From: JAPLJQ01 sp037143735 | GTDB taxonomy: Bacteria > Desulfobacterota > Syntrophia > Syntrophales > UBA2185 | Assembly (NCBI GenBank): GCA_037143735.1 | Contig: JBAWYD010000105.1 | Location: 1-7,670 of the forward strand | Reading direction: 5' to 3' | Length of the DNA stretch: 7,670 nucleotides | Shown: one piece after another, positions 1 through 5,584 of the stretch | How the letters are laid out: each line of letters opens with the position of its first letter | How positions within the stretch are numbered: position 1 is the stretch's first letter | Translations under genes and position numbers: made by a program | The notes under the pieces: model-generated | The model's database searches: none | Seen by the model: the letters and a program-made list of their open reading frames with translations, nothing else | What the model was told of the DNA's origin: nothing

Positions 1-53
1 TCAACCAGACGGGAAAGGTGCGTCTTCGCTTCATGAATATTGATGGTTTGCAT
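1..53 (-). CDS. Phd/YefM-family antitoxin, N-terminal part (runs off the window)
   Basis: Reading the minus strand from the ATG at 53-51 gives MQTINIHEAKTHLSRLV, then the window ends. This is the usual opening of Phd/YefM antitoxins: a first beta strand followed by an EAKTHLSRLV helix in the DNA-binding dimer domain. A GAGGGG ribosome-binding site lies 7 nt before the ATG, which supports this start. In this family the protein neutralises a partner toxin (Doc, YoeB/RelE-like or PIN) and represses its own operon; the toxin gene would lie beyond base 1. A sigma-70-like promoter at 110-138 and tandem repeats at 67-117 precede it. Only 17 codons are visible, so the family call rests on a short but characteristic segment. 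Confidence 0.75.
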   Translation of the reverse strand, partial: MQTINIHEAKTHLSRLV

Positions 54-66
54 AGCACATCCCCTC

Positions 67-117
67 GAGATTAGTTCAATGAGATTAGTTCAATGAGTTT
101 AGTTTATGTAGTTTATG
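67..117. repeat. Tandem short repeats in the antitoxin leader, candidate operator
   Basis: The 14-mer gagattagttcaat occurs twice in perfect tandem (67-80, 81-94). A third, degenerate copy follows (95-108, 10/14 matches). Overlapping this, the 9-mer tagtttatg is repeated perfectly at 100-108 and 109-117. The array covers the -10 box and the untranslated leader of the Phd/YefM gene. Antitoxins of this family repress their own promoters through repeated short sites, so an operator role is likely but inferred. Confidence 0.5.
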
Positions 118-138
118 CACATGGCCGGAAATTGTCAA
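110..138 (-). promoter_or_regulatory. Promoter of the Phd/YefM antitoxin gene
   Basis: On the minus strand TTGACA (138-133) is separated by exactly 17 nt from TAAACT (115-110). The -35 is a perfect consensus and the -10 matches four of six bases. Transcription would start near 103, about 50 nt before the ATG. The -10 lies inside a tandem CATAAACTA repeat, so a repressor bound there would block RNA polymerase. Confidence 0.6.
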
Positions 139-190
139 TCTTAAATTAATAGGTGGTCCCCGTATTTCATGTCCCCAGATTACCCCTTTC

Positions 191-595
191 TTATTTCACC
201 CAATTCTCTATTTTCAAATCAGACACACGCTGGAACTCTCTCTCATTGCCCGTCACGAGTACAGCATCAAGGAATAAAGCATGTGCGGCAACAAGAAGGT
301 CCATGGCGCCTACGGGGGTCCCTTTCCCCTTGAGATCCGCACGAATCCGTCCGTAAATCTCGCCCGCCTCAAAGGGCCAATCCAGCACCGTCACATAATC
401 CAGGAAATCTTTCAGCGCCGTCTCGTTCTGTTTTTTCTTCTGTGAAAAGGCAACGCCATACCAGAGTTCAGCGGCTACAATACCGGATATGCCGACTTCC
501 TCGACGGAGAGAGCGGTCAATCTGGCCTGAATCGTATCCGGTCGGCGCTTGATTATCGCGATACAGGTATTCGTATCCAGCATGTAGCGAATCAC
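191..595 (-). CDS. vapC: VapC-type PIN-domain ribonuclease toxin
   Basis: A 134-residue single-domain PIN protein of normal VapC length. It starts MIRYMLDTNTCIAIIK, with the first metal-binding aspartate at D7 in the LDTN motif. Further expected active-site residues are E43 (VAAELWYG), D99 (GAMDLLVAAHA) and the T115-x-N117-xxx-F121 motif near the C terminus. Together they form the Mg2+/Mn2+ site of a cytoplasmic endoribonuclease; known VapC toxins cut initiator tRNA or the 23S rRNA sarcin-ricin loop, and the target here cannot be read from sequence. Its ATG overlaps the vapB stop codon by 4 bases (ATGA), so the two are translationally coupled. All key acidic residues are present, so the toxin looks active. 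Confidence 0.93.
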   Translation of the reverse strand: MIRYMLDTNTCIAIIKRRPDTIQARLTALSVEEVGISGIVAAELWYGVAFSQKKKQNETALKDFLDYVTVLDWPFEAGEIYGRIRADLKGKGTPVGAMDLLVAAHALFLDAVLVTGNEREFQRVSDLKIENWVK

Positions 596-819
596 AAACT
601 GCCCCTTTCCTCCGCCGGCATGTCATCAATCTGGTCTGGATAATCCGCTGTGAATTTACTGCCGCGACAAAAATAGTCCTGCCAGGTCTTTTTCAGGGGT
701 CTCAAAATCAAATCACCGCCTTGCCGGAATATCCCCACCTCTTTGACGTCAAGTTGAAATTCTTTGGGCAGCCTGACCGCCTGTGAATTTCCCGATTTAA
801 AGACTTTCGCTGCTTTCAT
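592..819 (-). CDS. vapB: VapB-type antitoxin with AbrB/SpoVT DNA-binding domain
   Basis: A 75-residue protein. Residues 1-45 form a swapped-hairpin AbrB/SpoVT domain, with the signature KVFKSGNSQAVRLPKEF near the N terminus. Residues 46-75 are a short acidic tail (YPDQIDDMPAEE) of the kind that threads into the VapC active site. It should bind VapC in the cytoplasm and, with it, repress its own promoter. The ATG at 819-817 is preceded by a purine-rich AGGGGGTG sequence. The gene is the first of a two-gene operon with vapC, overlapping it by 4 bases. A strong promoter with an inverted repeat lies just upstream at 836-879. Confidence 0.92.
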   Translation of the reverse strand: MKAAKVFKSGNSQAVRLPKEFQLDVKEVGIFRQGGDLILRPLKKTWQDYFCRGSKFTADYPDQIDDMPAEERGSL

Positions 820-835
820 GACTCATGCACCCCCT

Positions 836-862
836 ATTGTATGCACTTGGAGTATATACAAT
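836..862. promoter_or_regulatory. Inverted repeat over the vapBC -10, candidate VapB operator
   Basis: ATTGTAT (836-842) and ATACAAT (856-862) are perfect 7-bp inverted repeats with 13 bp between them. The arms flank the predicted start of transcription, and the upstream arm runs into the -10 box. AbrB-type VapB antitoxins bind such dyads in their own promoters, so autoregulation is the natural reading. Confidence 0.5.
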
Positions 863-879
863 GCCACATCATGTGTCAA
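851..879 (-). promoter_or_regulatory. vapBC promoter
   Basis: Minus-strand TTGACA (879-874), exactly 17 nt, then TATACT (856-851): a perfect -35 and a five-of-six -10 at ideal spacing. Predicted start of transcription is near 844, about 25 nt before the vapB ATG. It is the strongest promoter match in the window, which fits a toxin-antitoxin operon that is normally held down by its own product. Confidence 0.75.
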
Positions 880-991
880 TCGGGAAAATAAATAATCGGA
901 GAAATGGGGCCGGTCCTCAGAATGTGGGTGAGGGAGAGGCTTGCCGGTAACGCCTCAATGTAGAATTACATGAGAGGAATGGGTGACCCCA

Positions 992-2272
992 TCACTTGCT
1001 ATTAACCCAGCGCCACACGGGGAGCACGCTGATTTTGATCCCTTCCGCTTCTTCCTCCGATTCCTGATCATCCGTCAGGATCGTCCCTTCGGTCACATTG
1101 AGGCGCCTGCATGCTGCAATCAGTCCGCCTGTCTCCCGACGCCGGTTTTCATCCGTCAATTCCAGACAGACCTGGAAGGCGGCAAACCCTGCCCCGTCTC
1201 CGGTTTTAACGATAAAGTCGCACTCCTGTTTTTCCTCGAAATAGTAAACTTCCCAACCCCTCCGCGCAAGTTCAATGAAAACGATATTTTCCAATATGCG
1301 ACCCGCGTCTTCCGAAGCGACGCGGCGGCACAATCCCGTATCGGCAGGGTAGATCTTGACCGGATTCCTGCTCCTTTTGTACGAGGATTCGGAGAATTTC
1401 CGGACCGCGAAGATCAGCATGCTTTCCTCAAAATTATGGAAGTACTGAAAAAGGAGATCCTTCGAGAATGGAAAAAGATCCTTGTATTGCCGGTAAAAGG
1501 CCGTCAGGGAGAGGCGCGTCGAAAAAGAGGAAAAGAGCTTGTCGGCGAGGGCGTCGAACAGGGCGATGTTCGTCATGCCATACCGCTCGACGAGATCCCG
1601 GAAGAACATCGCCCGCAGGTATTCCTTCAACAGTTTCGTCTTGTCCAGGGGATCGGCGGCAAGCGCCGTTTCGGGAAATCCTCCCCACTTCGCATATTCT
1701 GCGAAAAACCGTTTCGTTTCGACCTTTCCCGTTCCGTAAAGGATCTCGTTACGATCCAGACGCCCCATTCGTAACTGCAGGAATTCCGGGAAGGAAAAGG
1801 GGAAAACCGCCACGCTCCATGCCCGCCCCCGGATCGCCGTATCGACTTCAAGGGGCATGAGCTTTGAAGAGGAACCAGTGACATACACCGCGGCGTTTTC
1901 CCTCTCCGTGACCCTTCTGCAGAACCGCTCCCACTCCTCGACATGCTGTATTTCGTCGAAAAGATAAACGATCCGGCCTGAAGTTTCCGGCCTGAGTTCC
2001 AGGAACGCATCCCGCACCGTCAGGAAATCGGCTGCCGTGAAACCGGTCAGGCGGTCGTCCTCGAAATCCAGGTACAATGCCGCATCGCTGTTCCTTCGGA
2101 AGATATCGTAGAGGATGAAGGTCTTTCCGCTCCGTCGGATCCCATGCATAATAACCGTTTTTCCGGCGGCGACAACCTCTGCTGCCGCTCTCGGAACGAT
2201 CCCGGAAACGGACTCCAGGATGAATGCCCGGTTCGACAGGATGATTTCCTTAATAATATTCTTCGATATCAT
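992..2272 (-). CDS. AAA-type ATPase with C-terminal DUF4143 nuclease-like domain (ATPase 1)
   Basis: A 426-residue cytoplasmic protein of the AAA_14/DUF4143 group; no signal peptide or membrane segment is visible. Walker A is GIRRSGKT at residues 44-51. Walker B is VYLFDEIQ at 102-109 with D106/E107. A sensor-like TGSSSKLM follows at 132-139, and an RGR motif at 148-150. The C-terminal part (about 305-370) has LENIVFIELARRGW, then ECDFIV (350-355) and FQVC (366-369). This resembles the restriction-nuclease fold seen in DUF4143, but the usual ExK lysine is not evident (QVC), so nuclease activity is doubtful. Members are widespread and duplicated in anaerobes and archaea, and their substrate is unknown. 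The start is backed by an AAGGAAGGG ribosome-binding site. A promoter-like element lies at 2296-2323. Confidence 0.88.
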   Translation of the reverse strand: MISKNIIKEIILSNRAFILESVSGIVPRAAAEVVAAGKTVIMHGIRRSGKTFILYDIFRRNSDAALYLDFEDDRLTGFTAADFLTVRDAFLELRPETSGRIVYLFDEIQHVEEWERFCRRVTERENAAVYVTGSSSKLMPLEVDTAIRGRAWSVAVFPFSFPEFLQLRMGRLDRNEILYGTGKVETKRFFAEYAKWGGFPETALAADPLDKTKLLKEYLRAMFFRDLVERYGMTNIALFDALADKLFSSFSTRLSLTAFYRQYKDLFPFSKDLLFQYFHNFEESMLIFAVRKFSESSYKRSRNPVKIYPADTGLCRRVASEDAGRILENIVFIELARRGWEVYYFEEKQECDFIVKTGDGAGFAAFQVCLELTDENRRRETGGLIAACRRLNVTEGTILTDDQESEEEAEGIKISVLPVWRWVNSK

Positions 2273-2287
2273 CTTACGCCCTTCCTT

Positions 2288-2323
2288 AAAGGACGATTAA
2301 GCATGCAATTGTCCTTTTGTCAA
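2288..2323 (-). promoter_or_regulatory. Promoter and palindrome in front of ATPase 1
   Basis: Minus-strand TTGACA (2323-2318) is followed after 16 nt by CTTAAT (2301-2296), a perfect -35 with a weak -10. Inverted repeats AAAGGAC (2288-2294) and GTCCTTT (2311-2317) bracket the region between the boxes and enclose a central GCATGC. The layout looks like a repressor site over a promoter. The dyad is seen directly; regulation is inferred. Confidence 0.4.
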
Positions 2324-2335
2324 GGATGAAAATTT

Positions 2336-2357
2336 TGGGTCAGGTCTTGATGGTGAG
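2336..2357 (+). repeat. 22-bp dispersed sequence, copy in front of ATPase 1
   Basis: A 22-bp sequence beginning TGGGTCAGGTCTTGA and ending GGTGAG. The second copy is at 3991-4012 in the same orientation, with three differences, all transitions. Each copy lies 64-87 bp before the start of an ATPase gene. GGTCAGGTCTTGA-type strings are known to me as dispersed intergenic sequences in deltaproteobacterial genomes. Confidence 0.5.
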
Positions 2358-2400
2358 CTGAGCCTGCCCTGAGCTGCGAGCCTGTCGAGCAGTCGAAGGG
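2355..2400. repeat. Dispersed intergenic repeat of the CCTTCGAC...CAGGCTCAGGGCAGG type
   Basis: Read on the minus strand, the segment has CCCTTCGAC, GAGCCTGTCGAGCAG as its complement, and a CAGGGCAGGCTC end. This is a very common intergenic repeat in environmental bacteria. It contains partly palindromic GTCGA/TCGAC and CTGC/GCAG pieces and no reading frame of interest. The type assignment is from recognition; copy number cannot be judged here. Confidence 0.45.
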
Positions 2401-2464
2401 AACCATGGCGTTTTGCATGGGGTGGGAAAAATGAGGGACTGCGCCCTTTTTTCCCGCTCAGTCC

Positions 2465-2578
2465 TCAGCACTCAGCACTATTTTCCCCCTGCATCTCCCT
2501 GATCGTCTCTTCCCAACCCGTTTTTAAATCATACTGGGGTACAAAACCCAGTTCTTTTTGAATGAGGCTGCCGTCAAC
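2465..2578 (-). pseudogene. C-terminal stub of an NAD-dependent epimerase/dehydratase
   Basis: The minus-strand frame from 2578 to a TGA at 2467-2465 reads DGSLIQKELGFVPQYDLKTG, then WEETIREMQGENSAEC. This is the usual last 30 or so residues of extended short-chain (NDP-sugar) epimerases: a D-x-S-xIxxELGxxPxYDLxxGxxETI pattern from the substrate-binding C-terminal lobe. No start codon, NAD-binding Rossmann domain or catalytic YxxxK precedes it. The same frame meets the ATPase 2 stop codon 12 nt upstream. So about 270 residues are missing and the gene is dead. The terminal residues NSAEC come from a GTGCTGAGTGCTGAG duplication, so the original end may also be altered. It suggests a cell-surface sugar locus stood here before the ATPase region arrived. 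Confidence 0.65.
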
Positions 2579-2590
2579 GGGGCTCTGTCC

Positions 2591-3904
2591 CTAATTAAGA
2601 CGACTGGCGGTGTAGAGCGGGAGATAACGAACGATATTTCTTCGGCTTATATTGTTGGCGCTCAGGATGTAAGCTTTGGGGGGACGATAGCGCTCGGCGT
2701 AAACTTTCAGACTCTTGGATTGGGTCACCCATCCGGATTTGACCTCCACGGGCATGATTTCCCCCTCCTTTTCAAGAAGAAATTCCACTTCCGCCGTGCG
2801 GCCCTGCCAGCAGTAGAGGGTCTTATCACCTGCGGCCCGCAGTTCCTGAGCCACAAAATTCTCCGCCACGTAACCCTGATAACTGCCGAAATCATAGTTC
2901 AGGAACGTGGCCGGGGCGATGCCGCTCATGGCGCCCAGGAGTCCTACGTCAAAGAAATAGAGTTTGAAGCGATTTTCCTTCACATACCCAAAAAGGGGAA
3001 TGCCGACGGTGTCTACAATGGGAACCCGAATGAGCAGATTGGCGCGTTCGAGCCAGTCTAATGGCGTGGATAGTCTTTCGTAACCGCGGATTCCGGGTAT
3101 GCCGTCACGAAGCTTGAATTTCCCGGCTGATCCGTTCTGTGTCTTTGCCAATTGCACCGGGACATTCCGCCAAAGTCTCTCGATATGCAAGGCGTTGGTC
3201 TTCCCGCAGTGTTTGGCCATATCGGCCAGATAGGCATCCAACAGATCCCGCTGGGTCTTTCGGATCATCTGAACGGCCTCATACAAATTATCCTGTCTCT
3301 CCCTATAATTGTTCACTGCTTCGGGCAGACCGCCGACGACCAGGTAATGTTTCCACATATTCCATAATTGTTCGTGCGCCGTCTCCGGGAGGGGCTGGGT
3401 TAAGTCATGTTTCCGGATCAATTCGGCCAGTCGTTCCTTTCCCGCGCCGTCGAGGAATTCATTAAAAGAAAGAGGGTGCATATCCAGAAACTGAACTTTT
3501 CCGACCGGAAAGGAGTCCACATGCAGCGTTACGCCCAAGAGCGATCCGGCGGCGCACAGGGCTAATTCCGGCATATCCTCGGAGAAGTATTTCAGGCTGG
3601 TCAGGGCCTTGGGGTAGCGCTGGATCTCATCAAAGATTACCAGATCCTGGCGACGGTCGATGCTCTGATCGAGGTAAAATTGCAGTTCGTCAAGAATACG
3701 ACCCGGTTTCAGATCCTGCTCAAAAATCCGTCCGAGCCTTTCATCCTTTTCAAAATTGACATAATGGCAACGGGGAAAGGCTGCACTACCGAATTCTTTC
3801 AGAATATAGGTCTTTCCAACCTGCCGGGCGCCCCGGAGAATCAGGGGTTTGCGGTTCGCGGATGATTTCCAGTCATTTAAAGATTCTGTTACATTGCGTT
3901 TCAT
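2591..3904 (-). CDS. AAA-type ATPase with C-terminal DUF4143 nuclease-like domain (ATPase 2)
   Basis: A 437-residue protein with the classic opening of this family: W12 and then RKPLILRGARQVGKT, with Walker A at 25-32. Walker B is LVIFDEIQRYP at 88-98 (D92/E93), and AAGSLLG at 118-124 is the sensor-like strand. The C-terminal domain has YVAENFVAQELR, then TAEVEFLL (370-377) and VEVKSG (386-391). That is the E-x12-E-x-K arrangement of a restriction-nuclease fold, with E374 where most relatives have aspartate. Thus, unlike ATPase 1, the ExK motif is intact. It is cytoplasmic and of unknown substrate. The two ATPases differ widely and are not a recent duplication. No good ribosome-binding site precedes the ATG, but the start matches the family. 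Direct repeats at 3931-3983 lie 27 bp upstream. Confidence 0.9.
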   Translation of the reverse strand: MKRNVTESLNDWKSSANRKPLILRGARQVGKTYILKEFGSAAFPRCHYVNFEKDERLGRIFEQDLKPGRILDELQFYLDQSIDRRQDLVIFDEIQRYPKALTSLKYFSEDMPELALCAAGSLLGVTLHVDSFPVGKVQFLDMHPLSFNEFLDGAGKERLAELIRKHDLTQPLPETAHEQLWNMWKHYLVVGGLPEAVNNYRERQDNLYEAVQMIRKTQRDLLDAYLADMAKHCGKTNALHIERLWRNVPVQLAKTQNGSAGKFKLRDGIPGIRGYERLSTPLDWLERANLLIRVPIVDTVGIPLFGYVKENRFKLYFFDVGLLGAMSGIAPATFLNYDFGSYQGYVAENFVAQELRAAGDKTLYCWQGRTAEVEFLLEKEGEIMPVEVKSGWVTQSKSLKVYAERYRPPKAYILSANNISRRNIVRYLPLYTASRLN

Positions 3905-3930
3905 AAGGCGATAAATACATAATATTATCT

Positions 3931-3983
3931 TTTATGCAAGCACTTTTGTGCGCATCATATAACTTTATGCAAGCACTTTTGTG
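3931..3983. repeat. Two perfect 20-bp direct repeats before ATPase 2, candidate operator
   Basis: The 20-mer tttatgcaagcacttttgtg occurs at 3931-3950 and again, without a mismatch, at 3964-3983, a 33-bp period or about three helical turns. Each copy contains a small dyad, GCAC-TTTT-GTG(C). On the minus strand each ends in TTGCAT, a possible -35, but I found no convincing -10 at proper spacing. The position, 27-79 bp before the ATG of ATPase 2, suits a regulator binding on one face of the helix. Confidence 0.55.
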
Positions 3984-3990
3984 TGGGAAT

Positions 3991-4012
3991 TGAGTCAGAT
4001 CTTGACGGTGAG
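3991..4012 (+). repeat. 22-bp dispersed sequence, copy in front of ATPase 2
   Basis: It begins TGAGTCAGATCTTGA and ends GGTGAG, matching the copy at 2336-2357 in 19 of 22 positions and in the same orientation. It lies 87 bp before the ATPase 2 start and 16 bp from the intron target palindrome. Confidence 0.5.
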
Positions 4013-4027
4013 ATTGATAGCTGCCTT

Positions 4028-4057
4028 GGGGACAAATTTATTTTTTGCCAGCAGAAA
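4028..4057. repeat. Left part of the palindrome split by the intron
   Basis: Plus strand GGGGACAAATTTATTTTT begins here and runs to the intron end at 4058. Joined to 6032-6046 (AATAAATCTGTCCCC) it gives a 45-bp hairpin-forming sequence with 18-nt arms (17 Watson-Crick pairs and one G-T) and a 9-nt loop. It is the 3' exon side for the minus-strand intron. Confidence 0.7.
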
Positions 4058-4060
4058 GTC

Positions 4061-4174
4061 GAGTAGATCAGCTTCTCCCAATGCTGCAGGTCAATGTTTG
4101 TGTTCTCTGTTTCCGCCTGGTTTCCCGGCGGTGCCACATTATCTCAACCATACATCAGTTGTCGCTGACCCCTC
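4061..4174 (-). ncRNA. Group II intron domain VI, enlarged, with branch-point adenosine
   Basis: The stem is GAG (4174-4172) with CTC (4063-4061), then the unpaired A at 4064, a G-U pair, and GGTCAGC (4170-4164) with GCTGATC (4072-4066). The A is 7 nt from the intron end, the normal place for the lariat branch point. The loop holds 91 nt, including a CCGCC/GGCGG hairpin (4113-4131), whereas domain VI is usually about 35-45 nt in all. Confidence 0.65.
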
Positions 4175-4177
4175 ACA

Positions 4178-4210
4178 GAACCGTGCTTGCGCTATTTACG
4201 CACACGGCTC
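4178..4210 (-). ncRNA. Group II intron domain V (catalytic hairpin)
   Basis: The 33-nt element starts GAGCCGTGTGCG and ends CGCAAGCACGGTTC. GAGCCGUG pairs with CACGGUUC in the lower stem, followed by the usual AG bulge and a short UGCG/CGCA upper stem. The AGC catalytic triad is at the second to fourth bases. It lies 9 nt behind the maturase stop codon. Typical length is 34 nt. Confidence 0.9.
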
Positions 4211-4219
4211 CTCACATAG

Positions 4220-5584
4220 TCAATTCGCAGAAAATCCAAACATCCTGACCCTGATTCGAGGTTCCGGTAAAGGAAACCGCTTCAGCATTTCACAGAACTT
4301 TTGCCAGTTGAGACAGCCACGTTTACCACGCCGGTTCAGCCACTTAAACAGCAGCTTTTTAACTTCCTCCCCAAACCTCATAATTCCACGCAGGTTATCG
4401 GTTACGCCGTAGTAGTTGTAATGGCCTCTCAATTTGGCCTTGGCTTTTTCCCAAAGTTCTTTGGTCTTCATAATCCTGGCCTTCTTCAGCCATTCTTTAA
4501 AGATTTTCAGCTTGGCGGTAAACTTCTTGCGGGCTGTCACCCGTTTCATCCGAAACCCTGTGCCGTCCTTCCTTGTCCCGCAGTAGTGGGTAAAGCCCAG
4601 AAAATCAAACGTCTGTGCTCTTTCCCCTTTTTGCTTGGCATTCTGAACGGCGAATCGCCCAAACTCCATTATCTTGGTCTTCGTCGGTTCAACCTCAAGC
4701 CCAAACTTGCCCAGACGTTCTACCAGCTCCGCGCGAAACCTCTCCGCCTCCTGCTTATACTGGAAGCAGGCGACGAAATCATCGGCATAGCGGATGAGCC
4801 GGGCAATCCCCGTGCAGCTCTTGCGGTAAACCTTCTCAAACCAGAGATCAAGGGCGTAGTGAAGATAGATATTTGCCAGCAGCGGAGAAATTACCCCTCC
4901 TTGGGGTGTTCCTGCGTCGCTGACAGTTACACTCCCATCCTCTGCAACCCCTGCCTTGAGGAAACGTTTTACCATGCGCTGAATCCTCTTGTCCTCAACC
5001 CGGTGTGCCAGAAATTTCATCAGCCATTCCTGATTCACATTATCGAAGAAGCCTTTGATATCGGCCTCCACGATGTGATTGATCGGCTTGTTCTCCACCG
5101 TCTCGCTCAAGGCTTTGAGCGCATCATGACAGTTTCGCTTCGGACGGAAACCGTACGAATCCTCTATGAAATCCTGCTCGTACACTTGCTCCAGTATCCG
5201 CACAAGCCCTGCCTGCACAAGTTTGTCTTCAAAACACGGTATCCCCAAGGGACGTTGTTTGGCGCTGCCCGGTTTTGGTATGTATGTGCGCCGGACAGGT
5301 TGCGGTATATACGCCATCCGATGCAACCGATCTATCAAGTTTAACAGGTTGGCTTCCAGTTTTTCGGCGTACATATCCTTGGTCATTTTGTCGATGCCAG
5401 CGGCTGCATCCTTCCGCAAACGCTTAAAGCATCCCCGTAACAGTTCCTCATTCATCAGATGATACAGGCTGGTGAACTTAAAGTCCGGCTCTTTACGGGC
5501 CTTCTCCGCTATGCGTTGCAGTTTCGTTTCCACCGGCTCCCCGCTTCCGTGAACGGCCAATGTTTCCTCACAACGCGCTACCAT
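4220..5584 (-). CDS. ltrA: Group II intron reverse transcriptase/maturase (no endonuclease domain)
   Basis: A 454-residue intron-encoded protein that binds its intron RNA to aid splicing and copies it into DNA at new sites. In numbering from the start used here: RPLGIP (111-116), SYGFRP (143-148), the D175 block EADIKGFFDN, GTPQGG (225-230) and catalytic YADD (266-269) define the reverse transcriptase. FDFLGF near 326-331 and LRGHYNYYG (385-393) mark the maturase X/thumb region. After this only about 60 residues remain, with no HNH endonuclease motif, so target opening must rely on other means. I chose the ATG at 5584 rather than one 27 bp upstream because AAGGAGG sits at 5597-5591, 6 nt before it. 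No frameshift or missing motif is seen. The end lies close to domain V, as expected for domain IV proteins. Confidence 0.93.
   Translation of the reverse strand: MVARCEETLAVHGSGEPVETKLQRIAEKARKEPDFKFTSLYHLMNEELLRGCFKRLRKDAAAGIDKMTKDMYAEKLEANLLNLIDRLHRMAYIPQPVRRTYIPKPGSAKQRPLGIPCFEDKLVQAGLVRILEQVYEQDFIEDSYGFRPKRNCHDALKALSETVENKPINHIVEADIKGFFDNVNQEWLMKFLAHRVEDKRIQRMVKRFLKAGVAEDGSVTVSDAGTPQGGVISPLLANIYLHYALDLWFEKVYRKSCTGIARLIRYADDFVACFQYKQEAERFRAELVERLGKFGLEVEPTKTKIMEFGRFAVQNAKQKGERAQTFDFLGFTHYCGTRKDGTGFRMKRVTARKKFTAKLKIFKEWLKKARIMKTKELWEKAKAKLRGHYNYYGVTDNLRGIMRFGEEVKKLLFKWLNRRGKRGCLNWQKFCEMLKRFPLPEPRIRVRMFGFSAN

Larger units (their letters stand above)
2273..2590. other. Intergenic stretch between the two ATPase genes
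   Basis: This 318-bp gap holds, from left to right on the plus strand: the ATPase 1 ribosome-binding site and promoter with palindrome (2280-2323), the 22-bp dispersed sequence (2336-2357), the GTCGA-type intergenic repeat (2355-2400), a low-complexity CAGTCCTCAGCACTCAGCACT stretch near 2459-2479 and the epimerase stub (2465-2578). I see no intact gene, tRNA or clear terminator in it. Confidence 0.6.

Noticed and set aside
936..956. GAGGC/GCCTC hairpin between ATPase 1 and vapB as a terminator
   Set aside because: Only five base pairs, an 11-nt loop and no following T-run on the minus strand.
983..1774. Long plus-strand open frame of 263 codons opposite ATPase 1
   Set aside because: It lies wholly over a minus-strand gene with clear Walker motifs, its translation has no recognisable domain, and its composition is that of a shadow of the real gene.
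3955..4137. Minus-strand frame of 60 codons at the intron 3' end
   Set aside because: It spans the intron/exon boundary at 4058 and the insertion in domain VI, and its sequence resembles no protein I know. The stretch is explained as intron RNA plus exon palindrome.
4134..4174. Short alternative domain VI (GTCAG/CTGAT hairpin) with the intron ending near 4144
   Set aside because: It lacks the CTACTC branch-point setting and would not restore the palindrome of the flanks, whereas the end at 4058 does both.
4301..5344. Plus-strand open frame of 347 codons opposite the maturase
   Set aside because: Antisense shadow of the reverse transcriptase gene; no family features, and the minus strand carries all seven-block RT motifs in order.
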